DNA of 64,000 nt from Falciphora oryzae (Eukaryota > Ascomycota > Sordariomycetes > Magnaporthales > Magnaporthaceae). Location of the stretch: the NCBI GenBank assembly GCA_000733355.1, contig JNVV01000063.1, positions 153,669 to 217,668 of the forward strand. Direction: 5' to 3'. Positions 46,504 to 57,225 of the stretch are shown here, piece by piece (the first letter of the stretch is position 1; every line of letters starts with the position of its first letter). The translations under genes and the position numbers were made by a program. The notes below the pieces were generated by a model that made no database searches, was not told where the DNA came from, and worked only from the letters and a program-made list of their open reading frames with translations.

Positions 46504-47181
46504 CCTCGCTTCGACTCGTTTGATATTTTCTCTGGCCGGTTTTGTAAGGCGGTCACATGCTTGCAAGAGCCCTTTTTTGGTCGGCACCGGAACATAGAAT
46601 CACAAAACTTGGGAGCGTCAGGCAGAGACAGGTTTACGAATGCCTTTCATCCGGATTGCCAGGCTGTGGAGGATATTGCAGCACCCGGCGCACCCTTGAA
46701 ACGAGCTGGCAATGCTGACTGCCAGTGTGTACTGTACTTTTGGGAGATGGAACTCTGAACCAGCGAGACAGGAGGATTGAGTCTCGGGATGCAAGCGTCA
46801 CTCAAATCGCACATTCCGGCCCCCGTCGCTCGCCCCGCTGGACGCGCTTTTGCTAGTCAAATAATGAGGAGACGTGGGGATGATATATAGGAAGCATGAG
46901 ACCCTCAAGGCCGCGAGGCCATGTAAAACCAAGGACGTGCATGCGAATGAGCATATGAGATGGTTGAGTCCCCTCGTCAGGGTTCACGGGCAGAGAGGCA
47001 CAGATGAAAAAATGCATTGGATCAGACAACTGAAAGCATCTTGTCTATCGAGACGGTGGTCCCGCCAACCTTGAATGCATATGGACCACGCCGTTGCCAG
47101 GCGCCTCGTCTACTTGGATAGCGCTCCCCTCTGCCGCCATAGCATCACAACCCTCCACAAATCCGAGAGAAAGTAACCTCT
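46504..47181. other. intergenic between convergent stops
   Basis: 3' flanks of the clathrin light chain and the COX7-like gene. No coding signal. Confidence 0.5.
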
Positions 47182-47793
47182 CTATTCCTTGCCCCAGTAC
47201 GAGTTGTAGCCGGCAGCCCTCCGGCCGAGACCCCACATGCTCACTACAGGCCTCAAGGTCAGTGCCAGTGTTCGGGGGAAGTATGAGGGAGGCGGGGAGT
47301 CGGTTCGGGGTGCACATACGAGCCAGGGTTCCCCACATGGTGACGAGGAAGGGGGTGAGCATGAACTTGCTCCGGGGGTGCTGCGCGATGGTATCATGAC
47401 CCATGTGAGCCTTGCTGTCCTGCATATCTTTTTGTCCACCTCCCCCCAGGGCGGAGTAGACATCCTGCAGAGCGTTGCGCCTCGGTGACGTCGTGTCACA
47501 CCGGTCGCGGCCGGGGCAGACTCACGATCTTCCAGAGGCGCTGGTGGTTCCGGTACTGGGCCTGGTAGAAGCGCTGGTACTCGGGCACCTTGTTCTTCGC
47601 GTTGACGAAACTGAAAACCCCCCGCTCTAGTCAGCCCCAAAGCTCTTTCTCCCACTCTCAAACCCGCGATTTTCCTTTTCCTCCCATCGTATGATTTTCG
47701 GTCGGGCAGCAATTGAGGGCGATTGAGCGCGGCATCGGCGGTGTGCGTCGAAGATTGCGGGAGCGTCGTGTCGGCGGGAATGACTTACCCCAT
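47182..47793 (-). CDS. COX7: cytochrome c oxidase subunit 7-like protein
   Basis: Four exons on the minus strand: 47793-47789 (5 nt, ATG plus GG), 47610-47526, 47380-47320 and 47243-47182. They join in frame to 70 aa. Each junction has a good donor (GTAAGT, GTGAGT, GTATGT). The protein starts MGFVNAKNKVPEYQRFYQ, carries HPRSKF before one membrane helix (MLTPFLVTMWGTLALSMWGL) and ends YNSYWGKE. Size, the NKV start, the HPRS motif and a single helix match the COX7/VIIa subunit of mitochondrial complex IV, as in yeast Cox7. I am sure of the exon chain and less sure of the exact subunit name. No single open frame shows this gene. It is divergent from GYP1 with 539 nt between starts. Confidence 0.78.
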
Positions 47794-48332
47794 CTTGACG
47801 GCGGTTTTGTTCGGTTTCGGGGCGTTGAGAGTGGTGTCAGGTTGTTTGAATGGGAGGTGATTGATGGTCAGGGTTGGCACATCACCAAATCGCTCTCTGC
47901 ACGGCTACTCCAATCATGGCTGTGGCCCACGGTTCTTGCCGGGCAGCCGGGCTTTCGGCGAAAGTTTACAGTGCCTGAGGCACTAAAGCCTTCAATTGTG
48001 GCACGAGTGTCGCAGTGCCGCCACGCCTGAACCAACGCGCCGCCTTATGCCCCACAAATTGTCCTAATTGGGTTAACGTGGGGCGCTGAGGTGGTGGTGC
48101 TAGAGCTGCCAGCGAAAAGAGGAGGGGCAGCACGGGCGGTCGGTCGGCCGCGGGCGGAGCTGGCTTTCGCGACAAACATCCGGGGATTGGGACTGGGGAA
48201 AGCTGCCCGCATCGGACTGCAAGGCCCTGCCGCAATGCGTCCGCCATAAGAGGACGCGACCCTATAACACATTGACTCCGACACACTGAGTACCAGAGCG
48301 AGAGAGGCGCTGCGCACCCTCTCCAATCCAGC
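47794..48332. promoter_or_regulatory. 539-bp bidirectional promoter COX7-like / GYP1-like
   Basis: Both ATGs face outward. No specific element was identified. Confidence 0.45.
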
Positions 48333-50553
48333 ATGTTTTCCTCATCAGGGAGTGGCAAGAAGGCCCCTCCGCAGGTAAGGTTCCGCCTGCCAACAACCCA
48401 CCCCCGTGGCGATCCCCCGGTACATCTGGCTGACGGCGCGAGCAGGAGATGGTGCAGGTCGGTACGTGAACAGGACGACAAGACGAGCCCACATTCTTTT
48501 ACAGGATCCCCTTCGGCCAACACCCTTGAAGGGAGACAGGATTGCGGGCTAACCCACCGTCGATGGCCTCCGATCTGCAGAAAGGACAGAGTATGTGCTG
48601 TCGTGACAGTCGTCTCTGCTTGGGCTCTCAGGCTGACCACTCACCAGGAGCGCCTCCCCTTTCTGGAGGCAACCACAGACCTCGTCCTCGAAATCCGGCC
48701 GGGATGGCGGCAAGGTCATTGGCGCCTCCTACTCCCACGCCGACATGCTGAAGCTTGAGTCGTTGTGCGTGCCTTGGCGCCCTCTCCCGCTAGCCTTTTC
48801 TGTTGCTGATTTTGACTGCCACTTCCGTCAAGAAATGTATCCGGCTCACGCAGCGTATCCGGCTCCTCGTCCCGGCCGCACTCGCCGCCTTCGGCGACCC
48901 CGAAAGCCCCCAAGCCCATCGTCACATCACCCGGACCCAGGCCCCCCTCGGGACTCGGGTCTCCGCCGATCAAATCATATGTCAACTTCCTCTCGAGGAC
49001 GAACGAAGACTGGAAGGTGGACGAGGGCGACGACATGTACGATGACTATGGAGATGACGATGGCGACGACTTTGGACTTCCGAGCCTCTCCAACATGAAG
49101 AGGAAGAACAGGAGGGCGGCGGCGGCGCAAACCAAGGACGAGCCACATCCGGGCTCGTCCAGTGCGGGCCTGGGCATCCAGTTTGAGGACACGGGCGACA
49201 TAGCCATTGAGAGACCGGCATCGGGATATCCCATGCCAAAAAAGAGCGAGGGCAAGATACTAAGACCACAGTACAAGGACATACTGAGGGATCCAGCAAA
49301 CGCGCTCCACCTCATCAGCCACCCCCCTACGCCGCCGAACGCCACACCCAAAGAGCTAGACGCAGCAAGCTCACGAATAACGAGGATAAACAAGTTTAAA
49401 AAATTATTGCAGGCCTCGACGATCCCGCTGACGGACCTGCGGGCACTCGCCTGGTCCGGCGTGCCCGAGGAGGTGCGCGCCATGACGTGGCAGCTGTTGC
49501 TGAGCTACCTCCCCACGAGCAGCGAGCGGCGGGCCACGACGCTGGAGAGAAAACGCAAGGAGTATCTCGACGGCGTGCGCCAGGCGTTCGAGCGGGGAGG
49601 TGCCGGTGCAGGGGGTAATGGCGAGGGAGGGAGCAAGGGCCAAGCAGCAACTCCGGCCATGGCCCCGGCAACCCCCGGTAGGGGAGGCAGGGGACTGGAT
49701 GAGGCGATTTGGCACCAGATCAGCATCGACGTGCCGCGCACCAACCCTCACATCGAGCTCTACGGCTACGAGGCGACTCAGCGGTCGCTCGAGAGGATAT
49801 TGTACGTCTGGGCGGTGCGGCACCCGGCTAGTGGCTACGTGCAGGGGATCAACGACCTCGTGACGCCCTTTTGGCAGGTCTTTCTGGGCACGTACATCAC
49901 GGACCCGGACATCGAGAGCGGCATGGACCCCGGCCAGCTGCCGCGCGCCGTGCTCGACGCCGTCGAGGCCGACACCTTCTGGTGCCTCACCAAGCTGCTG
50001 GACGGCATCCAAGACCACTACATCGTGGCCCAGCCGGGCATCCAGCGCCAGGTTGCCGCGCTGCGGGACCTGACGGCAAGGATAGACGAGCAGCTGGCCA
50101 AGCATCTGGCGGCCGAGAACGTCGAGTTCATACAGTTCAGCTTCAGGTGGATGAACTGCCTGCTAATGAGGGAGATCAGCGTCAAGAACACCATCAGGAT
50201 GTGGGACACTTATATGGTGAGCAGTCATCTCCCCTCTCTTCTTTGTGTCGTGTGAGAACGAAGTGCTAATTACGACCGGAATTCGCCCCCAGGCCGAGGA
50301 AAACGGCTTCTCAGAGTTCCATCTCTATGTTTGCGCGGCGTTCTTGGTCAAGTGGTCGGCCAAGTTGACAAAGATGGACTTCCAGGAGATCATGATGTTC
50401 CTCCAGTCGCTCCCTACGAGAGAATGGACGGAGAAGGACATAGAGCTACTGCTGAGCGAGGCGTTCATATGGGCCAGTCTATACAAGGGCTCATCGGCGC
50501 ATCTAAGAGGGCCCTCGTCAGGCCGAAGCCCCTCAGCCGGCTTCCAGCTTTAA
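48333..50553 (+). CDS. GYP1: Rab GTPase-activating protein, Gyp1/TBC1D22-like
   Basis: The TBC core is certain and the N-terminal exons are a model. Exons: 48333-48374, 48446-48461 (16 nt), 48581-48590 (10 nt), 48648-48764, 48833-50216 and 50293-50553. They join in frame to 609 aa, each intron having a branch-like CTRAY and an AG acceptor. After a disordered Ser/Pro/Asp-rich region (about 20-150), the TBC domain begins at LRALAWSGVPEEVRAMTW. The arginine finger is in ISIDVPRTNPH and the glutamine finger in YVQGINDL. Helices continue to WTEKDIELLLSEAFIW in the last exon. Gyp1 inactivates Ypt1/Rab1 at the Golgi. The GRGLDEAIWHQ spacing and short C-terminus fit Gyp1 rather than other TBC proteins. 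A transcript would settle the microexons. Confidence 0.88.
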
Positions 50554-51712
50554 AGGGTGTCGGTGGCCAGGCGGTATTCTGCATTACAAACCAACGACAC
50601 TCATTTGGTATCCACCTTAGTAATTCACGATGTGGCTCGAAACTGGGACATGTTTCCATAGCCCCTGGGAGCCACGCCGTTCGCGTAACAGTTGTATGCG
50701 CAGTCGCAGCCAGGGGCTGGGCTGTTAGAGCCCTTGAATCCCAACATGGGCTGCTACATGGACTTGAGGTCCCATCATGGTTCTTTATTCATGCGTATTT
50801 ATGGGGTAGAGGTGAAAAGGCATGGGAATAGTTAGCTTAACGTGCCAAAAGGGGATGTGATTCTCTGTCGGAGCTTGTTAATGTCAACGGTACGCAGAAG
50901 AGACTCAATGGCTGCGCAAGAAAATATATGGTTCCCGTGATACTTCCATATCAACCAGGCCGTGGTATGAAAAAGAAACAGCAAAAACACACAACACCGA
51001 GGATTCCCCAGTGGTCACCCACCTGAGTACTAGTTCGGCCCTCATATGTTTTGATACTTGGGGAAATTCAGAGGAATCGGGATCCAGAGCGCCCGGAAAC
51101 GGAGGTTTTCGCCTCCAAAAACGGACGCCTCTGCTCCCCTTTGCTCCCAGCCAAGCGATCCCCTACCGTCCAACGGCCATATGCTACGCTCCATACTACA
51201 CACCCACTTGTGTTCCAACCTATATGCATCATCCTTAAACGAGATGAGAAATGTGCTCTTGACGCTTCTGCTCCCCCAATAGCACGACCCGGATACGCCA
51301 AGGCAGGATCTTTTCGCATTTGCACTCAATCGCGCGCATTCCGCCACCGCGGCTGGGCTGCTGGGGGCGGCCGCGACTGGCCGGAGATGTTCAGGCAGCG
51401 GCGACTTCCCCGGGGGAAGGCCTCCGGCCATCCTGGCCGCTGCGAGCCTTTGGCCAGCCCTACAGGCGGGGGGTGGCCGGCTTTAGGAGGCCAGAAGTTA
51501 CGAAAGCGTTAGTTGCTAGCAGGGAATTCGAATTATCGCTGGAATCGGCGTTGGGCTTTACTATTTTGGGGCCGTCCAGCCAAAAGTTGGGCCTGGCTAA
51601 ACAAGCCTTTGTGATTACCATCGCCTCCGTCGGCCAGCCTTTTGGGCCTGTCCTCCCTCAATTGTCGTACCGCGCACCGCGATGCGCACCGCAATCCACC
51701 GATGCGAGACAC
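50554..51712. other. 1.2 kb intergenic at the core/accessory boundary
   Basis: Follows the GYP1 stop. The frame of the next gene is open upstream to about 51320, but has no ATG before 51713, and no 5' exon was identified. No other feature seen. Confidence 0.4.
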
Positions 51713-52765
51713 ATGCTGGCCTCCTGCTCCGAAACCGACAGCCAGGCCGACAGCCAGAACTCCAGCCGCACACGCACCTCGAGCCAGAGATCCACGCGCA
51801 AAAGACGGAGGCATCTCGAGTTTGGCCCCGAGCCAGTCAAAGTCTTTACATTTGCCAGTGCCTCCAGCCAGGATATGGATGAGTTCGCACTACCCTTGCC
51901 ACTGCAGGAGCTTTTGGGCGAGTTTCAAGCTGTCGACAACGGCGCCACGCCTGTCGTCTCGCAATCCCGCAAGCCGGAGCTGCTCGCCCTGGGCTTTGGA
52001 GACAGCGCCTACTTCGACGAGACGCCTAGCCAGGACGGACCAGGGCATCGGGGGACCAGCGGGAACCTCGAGTCGCCCAGCCTCCAGTCGGTCCGCGAGA
52101 TTCTAATCGCCGCGGCGGAATGCCATGAGGAGTGGTGCGACGAAGCCTGGTTGAACGTCGTGGTGCACTTCCCGTTGCTGAACCTCGCGATACCCAGGCG
52201 CAGGCAGGCCAACGTCACGCCTTGGCAAGTTGTCTCTGGCCTGTTGTGTCTGCTCGATGCTTCGAGGCCCTGCAGGCTATCGACAACATCATCCGCCGCC
52301 TGCCCGGTCTTTCCATCAACCACACGGAATTCCGCGCGCCCATCGCCGTTAGTATCGAGACCAAGGGTCTCGGGGGCTCTGTCAAGGCGGCCGAGATGCA
52401 GCTGGGCGTGGCAAGCCGCGCAGTGGAACCTGCTCGACAGGTTGACCAGGCTCAAACCTCGGCGCGGCCCGACCCCAGTGGAGCCCCCGCCCCCGCCTTC
52501 GCCGCCAGCTCCAGCAGGGACGACGGCTGACGGGGTCAGCCCTGGCTTTCTGCCCGCCATCCACATTATCGGGAACGAATGGAAGTTTGCGGCGGCGGCG
52601 AAGAGAGGCAGTGAAACCATTTTATTAACTGAGTGCTTGTTTGGAAGCACGAAAAGCATACTAGGCATTTACAGGATCATATGGGCAGTCCGTCGCCTTG
52701 CCCGCTACAGTGTCGAGCAGTATTGGCCCTGGTTCCTTGATAACATTTTGCAAGTGGGCGGATGA
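51713..52765 (+). pseudogene. PD-(D/E)XK nuclease-like protein with two frameshifts
   Basis: From ATG 51713 the frame gives a basic N-terminus (TRKRRRHLEF), then FALPLPLQELLGEF, SVREILIAAAECHEEWCDEAWLN and VHFPLLNLA, the conserved front half of a large fungal family with a PD-(D/E)XK nuclease-like fold. The next conserved block (LQAIDNIIRRLPGLSINHTE and AVSIETKG, where E-x-K is catalytic) lies in a different frame from about 52261 to 52409. The original frame then resumes with WQAAQWNLLDRL and later IIGNEWKF and FGSTKSILGIY. A -1 shift near 52260 and a -2 shift near 52409 compensate. The frame stays open to 52765 but would translate the catalytic block wrongly. An intron from about 52229 could explain the first shift only, and with a poor donor. 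Function of the family is unknown. Confidence 0.7.
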
Positions 52766-52872
52766 CTTAGGGACTTGGGCTTGAGGAGCCATTAAGACGT
52801 TATTTCAATTTCATCCCTATTTTAATACATCCTCCCCGACATGAAGTGCCAACCCGCAGGATGCTCCCTAGG

Positions 52873-53685
52873 CTAATCCAGACAATGCGTGATTTCGGCA
52901 CGCGAAGGTTCGAGGAACCTCGCCTTCTGTTTGGCAAGTTTCGCTGCGGCCCTCGCGGCCAGGGCGTCCGCGTCCAAGACTGTATAATATTGCAATTTAT
53001 AGCGGCCGATGGTGGTCTTTTCCATCTCGTCGGCCCGTTCCTTCGAAATGTACCGACCCTCTTCCAAAAAAAACTTGACGGGGTCATAAGCTTCCCACCT
53101 GTCTGCGCGGTAGTCGGTGTACAGGGGCCTGGCGTCGGAGCCCGGGGGGGAGCTCTCAATCTTGTCCATCCAGGGCGGCAGCCTGCCCTGCAGGAACCAG
53201 GCCTCCTCCGCGGGTCCACCATTGCAGTTGAGCTGACGGCGCTCGGACTCCCGACTCCCCCGGGCGCGGCCCAACTTAAGGGCCTTTGGGTGGCGCTCCG
53301 CTATCTCGTCTGTGTCGGTGTTGACGTAGTACGGCTGTCCTTTTTGGTCGTGCTTTACAACCCACGGCGCGGAAACGGGCTCGTCCCGAAAAGTGTTAGG
53401 GACAAAGGGTGCGGTCGAAAGGGCGGGGGCCACGAGGCCGGCCTCCTGTAGCTCGGCCAGTTTGACGGGGTGGCACCAGGAGGTTTCGTGGAGTACGTGG
53501 TTGTAATACATTGGAAAGTGAACGGCCAAGTTATCGGTTCCGCAGAAGCGTGGGTAGCAAAGCTCGTAGAGGTATGGGAGCGGAATCGAGGCGGTTCCCG
53601 CAGCTGGATGGATGGCGTCGTCGTCTCGCTCCGTCGGATCCGCATCTGCCCTCGCTTTGATTTTGGCCAAAATTTTAGCCAGCAT
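52873..53685 (-). CDS. hypothetical protein with a WW-like segment
   Basis: Single exon, 270 aa, ATG 53685. After an amphipathic start (MLAKILAKIKARADADP), the middle has APWVVKHDQKGQPYYVN, which resembles a WW domain: a first Trp, YY and Asn are in place, but the second Trp is replaced in the segment TDEIAERHP. The C-terminal part (YDPVKFFLEEGRYISKERADE, LQYYTVLDADALAARAAAKL) is helical and charged. No signal peptide or membrane helix. A 102-bp gap separates its stop from the end of the nuclease-like gene on the other strand. No full-length family recognised. Composition and length support a real gene; role unknown. Confidence 0.65.
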   Translation of the reverse strand: MLAKILAKIKARADADPTERDDDAIHPAAGTASIPLPYLYELCYPRFCGTDNLAVHFPMYYNHVLHETSWCHPVKLAELQEAGLVAPALSTAPFVPNTFRDEPVSAPWVVKHDQKGQPYYVNTDTDEIAERHPKALKLGRARGSRESERRQLNCNGGPAEEAWFLQGRLPPWMDKIESSPPGSDARPLYTDYRADRWEAYDPVKFFLEEGRYISKERADEMEKTTIGRYKLQYYTVLDADALAARAAAKLAKQKARFLEPSRAEITHCLD

Positions 53686-54522
53686 GATGGCGCAAGGGAT
53701 GCAAAGGGAAATGAAGAGAGTAGCAAGCAGCGTGAGGAAAATGGATGGGTACTAAATAAAGCACCGAGCCTGAAAGAAACGCTTGGCTGGCGGACAGGTT
53801 TGTTGCGTGAGTTGATGACGCCGGGAAGCGAGATCAGCCGACCCAGGGGGGCACATCTTTGTAGCAGCTTGGTCGTTTGGGCGGGCGTGTTGGCGGGGCG
53901 CAGCGACTGCAGGCATGCATGTTGCTGCCAACAGACCACCCTCCCTCACTCTCCTCACCTGATGGTTGGAAGCGCAGCCAAACGACCAAATGGCGCGTTA
54001 CTATACACCCGCTTTGCTGTGTGTAATCCAAGTCCAAATCCGTGTTTTTTCCAACCCAAAAAACCAGGACCAGTGTCCGCTGGCATGAGTTGTTGCTATG
54101 AATGGAATCGCGGCGGGGGCTGTACCCCTTTCTTCCTGTGGCAAGTGCTTGATTTAAAAATATCTTAGGTCAGGCAAGGCGCTTTGGGGATTTGAGCACT
54201 TGGGCGTGAATGTTGGTGGTGATGCTTTCAAAAAGATGTGATTGCAATGGACGCACTGCCAGCACCGAGCCACAATACAGTAAACGGTATAAGCCCGAGA
54301 TAGCCATTGGACCATGTGTTCACATTTTTAAAAGGTTAATTCTTTAGTAAATCTCACTGTTATATATCCCGTTGCTTCCGTCCATTTAAAACGGTGCAAA
54401 TAAAAAAAACTCCAAGCACCAGTTTAAAACCCTCCTTTTACATCTCCTAACAACATTGTATCTCTTAACCCTCCTTTATCCACTTGAACTTCTCGACCTT
54501 TCACCCATCGATCTCAAACATT
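53686..54522. other. 837-bp divergent intergenic region
   Basis: Between the WW-like gene (minus) and the Cys-rich gene (plus). The right half becomes AT-rich from about 54140. No gene seen. Confidence 0.4.
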
Positions 54523-55372
54523 ATGCATTTCCTTTCTGTCCTCGTTGCTCTCGGTACGGTGCAGTTCGCTGCGAGCTCGGATGGCCGCAAGCCGCCCCCT
54601 GGCCCATCCAATCCCGCCCCGCCGGAAGGGCTACCCGAGCAATAGCGACCCCACCGCCAGAGGGCTACTACCCCTCTTACCAAAGGGAGGATAACCCACC
54701 ACCCCCAAACTACGCGCCTCTTGTGAGCGGAGATGTCCCTGCTGTGCATTACTACCCGTATTGCCGGTATAACGACCAAGCTCAGGAGATTTGCGGCCCC
54801 ACGCTGGGTAGAAACTGCCATTGCGTCGGTCAGCAAATGACATGTTTGCAGTCCCAAGACTATTGCCTTCATCATTGTCAATGCTATCGTAAGTTTAATC
54901 CCCAAACCATCCCATAACGCAAACGGTAGGAAAGCTCCAACAGTTCGGACGTTGTTTAACTACAGCAACGAAGGGAGGGAAGGAAAGAAAGGATAAGGGC
55001 AACAATAAGAAAGATAAGGACGACAAACGCAAGGACAGCGACAAAAAGAAACATAGCTTCTTCGGCTTTGGTCGGAGAAGGAAGGGAGAGTCAAGCCGGC
55101 ACGGCAGCGGGCAAGACTCATCCAGCCGCGGCGTGCGGACGCACAACAACGACGGCAAGGTTACCAAGCCTGCGCAAAACTCGGCGAAAAAGTCACCACC
55201 ACAGCAGCAGAAAAACGCGGCGGTGCTGGAAAGGGTGCATCCTAAGCAACTAAACGTGCTGCCTCCCAAGGCACAAAAGAATGCAGCCCCGGGGAAGCAG
55301 GCGCAGGCCACACCCAAGGCAGCGACCTTGTCAGGCAAGAACGGGAGCCCTAAACCGGCTCCGGCGATGTGA
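54523..55372 (+). CDS. Cys-rich secreted protein with Lys-rich tail; 5' structure uncertain
   Basis: ATG 54523 begins a good signal peptide (MHFLSVLVALGTVQFAAS) and a Pro-rich stretch, but this frame stops at TAG near 54643. From about 54645 another frame continues with PPPEGYYPSYQRED, and then a segment with nine Cys (CRYNDQAQEICGPTLG, CHC, CLQSQDYCLHHCQC) up to 54888. After an intron 54889-54965 (GTAAGT...CTACAG) comes a 135-residue Lys/Gln/Ala-rich tail with GFGRRRKG. The switch can be an intron 54554-54643 (weak donor GTACGG, acceptor AATAG), leaving a very short signal sequence, or a frameshift. The Cys pattern suggests a secreted effector-like or chitin-binding-type small protein. I recognise no family. 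The 3' exon structure is more certain than the 5' end. Confidence 0.55.
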
Positions 55373-55716
55373 AACAGGAGACACAACGGCAGGGCACAGC
55401 TAAGTGGCTTTTTCGTTTTGCTTGTTATTCTCCTAAAAACCCTTTGGATTTTTTGCATTCCTTTGGTTTTTTACTATTTCGTCATTTTGTTATTTTATAA
55501 ACTGCCTTTTTGGTTTGGTTTGGCTTTTATTTGCATTTGGCTTGGGTGGGTGTTTAGTTTTTCTTTTATTTACGTTCCTTTTTGATTAAAGTAACTACAA
55601 TCCTTAACTTATTAAACTTCGCCAGCGAATCGACTTTGGATCTGAAAGCACCGCGGAGCACGACTTTAAGCGGATTGTGATGGCGCGGCGTGCCTTGTTG
55701 GGCAGACGCAGCCATG
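55373..55716. other. AT-rich stretch after the Cys-rich gene
   Basis: Long T-rich runs at 55405-55610, unlike the GC-rich genes around. This is compatible with repeat-induced mutation or a 3' flank. No gene seen. Confidence 0.4.
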
Positions 55717-56240
55717 TGTTACGACCAGGAGCGAGGAAGAGGGCTCACAGCCCGGGGCACTAGAGGGTAGCCTAAAAGGATGTGTTACAAACAGGCTTCT
55801 GCTCCTAGGGTAAGATACCTAAGGAGAGGCGCTGAACAGCACATCTGACAGGGGATTCAGGGGGTCAGGAAAACTTGGCGACAGTAGCCTGAATGCTTGC
55901 CCAGGGAATACCTTGAAGCTAACTTAGGTTGACTAATGCCGAAGCCTCAGTCAAAGCTATCTAGGACAGTAGGAAATCCTTTTTCTTATAGTCTCCGTAT
56001 GCCTTAAGAGTTTCCTTGATTCGTTGTGATCACTGTTACAACCAGGGGTTCTGCTCCTAAGGTAGGGCGCCTCAGGGGTGGATTGGACAGTAACTCTGGT
56101 AAACGCTTCAGTGGACTGGGTACTAGAAGATGACAATCTGATTGCTTGCCCCAAGGGAAGCTTGGGAGCTAACTTAGGTTGACTGATGCCGAAGCCTCAG
56201 TTAAAATTATCTATGGCAAAGAAACCTTTTCCTTTTTATA
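55717..56240. repeat. degenerate LTR-like direct repeats
   Basis: Two diverged copies start TGTTACAA at 55783 and 56034 and share a block near their ends (TTAGGTTGACTRATGCCGAA, then CCTCAGT) at about 55924-55965 and 56173-56214. A third fragment starts TGTTACGACCAGG at 55717. The TGTTACA start is typical of fungal Ty3/gypsy LTR ends. No internal retroelement coding remains. Confidence 0.55.
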
Positions 56241-56450
56241 TCCTTTCCGTCGTACTATGCAACTACGGTAATATGTGTGATATGCGTAATATGTTTAACT
56301 CCGACATATCAGTTATCACCGACTTGTGCATCTAACTTAGTCTCGGTAGTGGAACGGTACTTTGGCATGTCCCCCTTACAAAAAAAAATTATTAAAAAAT
56401 ATAAAAATTATTCCTCCAAGCTATTTTTAACCCCTTGTTACACTTATAAC

Positions 56451-56612
56451 GGGTGCTTTATAGCGGGCACGTTAAGCGGGTGCCTTATAGCGGATGCGTT
56501 AGGCGGGTGCCCTGTAGCGGCTGCGTTAAACAGGTGTCCTGTGGCGAGCGCGTTGGGCGGGTGCCCTGTGGCAGGTGCGCTGGGCGGGTGCGCTAAACGG
56601 GCGGGTTATGCC
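56451..56612. repeat. six 27-bp imperfect tandem repeats
   Basis: Units start GGGTGC (one AGGTGT) at 56451, 56478, 56505, 56532, 56559 and 56586, each exactly 27 bp. On the plus strand an open frame through them (56277-56615) reads a 9-residue repeat such as CPVAGALGG. The first units are richer in TTATAG and later ones in CTGTGG. The frame has no other support as a gene. Confidence 0.75.
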
Positions 56613-57225
56613 TAATAAAGTAATAAATTTGGCAAACGCACACCTGTATCCACATGGGCGTGATTGTATTGAGAAAAAATCGATTGTTGCCCAGTTTGAG
56701 CTTTGCACTGCCGTACTAGCCCACGGCTGTAGCGGTTTCCACAAAGTACTGGCGCTATCATCGATACGTCTCATCTTCAAACCCACTGTTCGGCCCTGAT
56801 ATTTGCACCAAAGAAAAGTATAGTTCGGAAACTATGGCACAAAGAGTTCCCAAACTGCATTTCATTGTATCACCAGTGGGTTTGGACTGGAATGCGTGCT
56901 TACATGCCGGGCTGGCGGTCAACAAGGCAAGGTCAAAGGCCGGGACGAACAAGGAATCGGCCAAGAACCGCCTCGGCGCCGTGCCGGGAAAGAAGGAAAA
57001 CAACCAAAAGGCAGAGGGCGGCCCGGTGGCAGGGCAAGAGACATGCATCTCTTGGAAAGCCCAGAAGCTCGAGATCTATCTGAGGAGAAGACGGGAGCAG
57101 AGCTCCCTCGTTATAGTACTATCTAATTTTTGTCACCAGAGGCATCAACCCCTTCGCTTTAGCTTGCCAGCCGTCACTTCAAACCGTGAAATCCTTCTAC
57201 GCCCATTTTCCTTTTTTATTTCTTT
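56613..57225. other. intergenic 3' of the MFS gene
   Basis: No supported gene. A long plus-strand frame from 56834 runs into the MFS gene on the opposite strand and is a shadow. Confidence 0.4.

Noticed and set aside
52229..52275. an intron in the nuclease-like gene instead of the first frameshift
   Set aside because: A GTTGTC...TGCAG intron would keep phase, but the donor is poor, the conserved segment would be lost, and it does not explain the second shift at 52409.
56451..56612. CRISPR-like array
   Set aside because: The repeats are head-to-tail without spacers and the sequence is eukaryotic; it is a tandem repeat.
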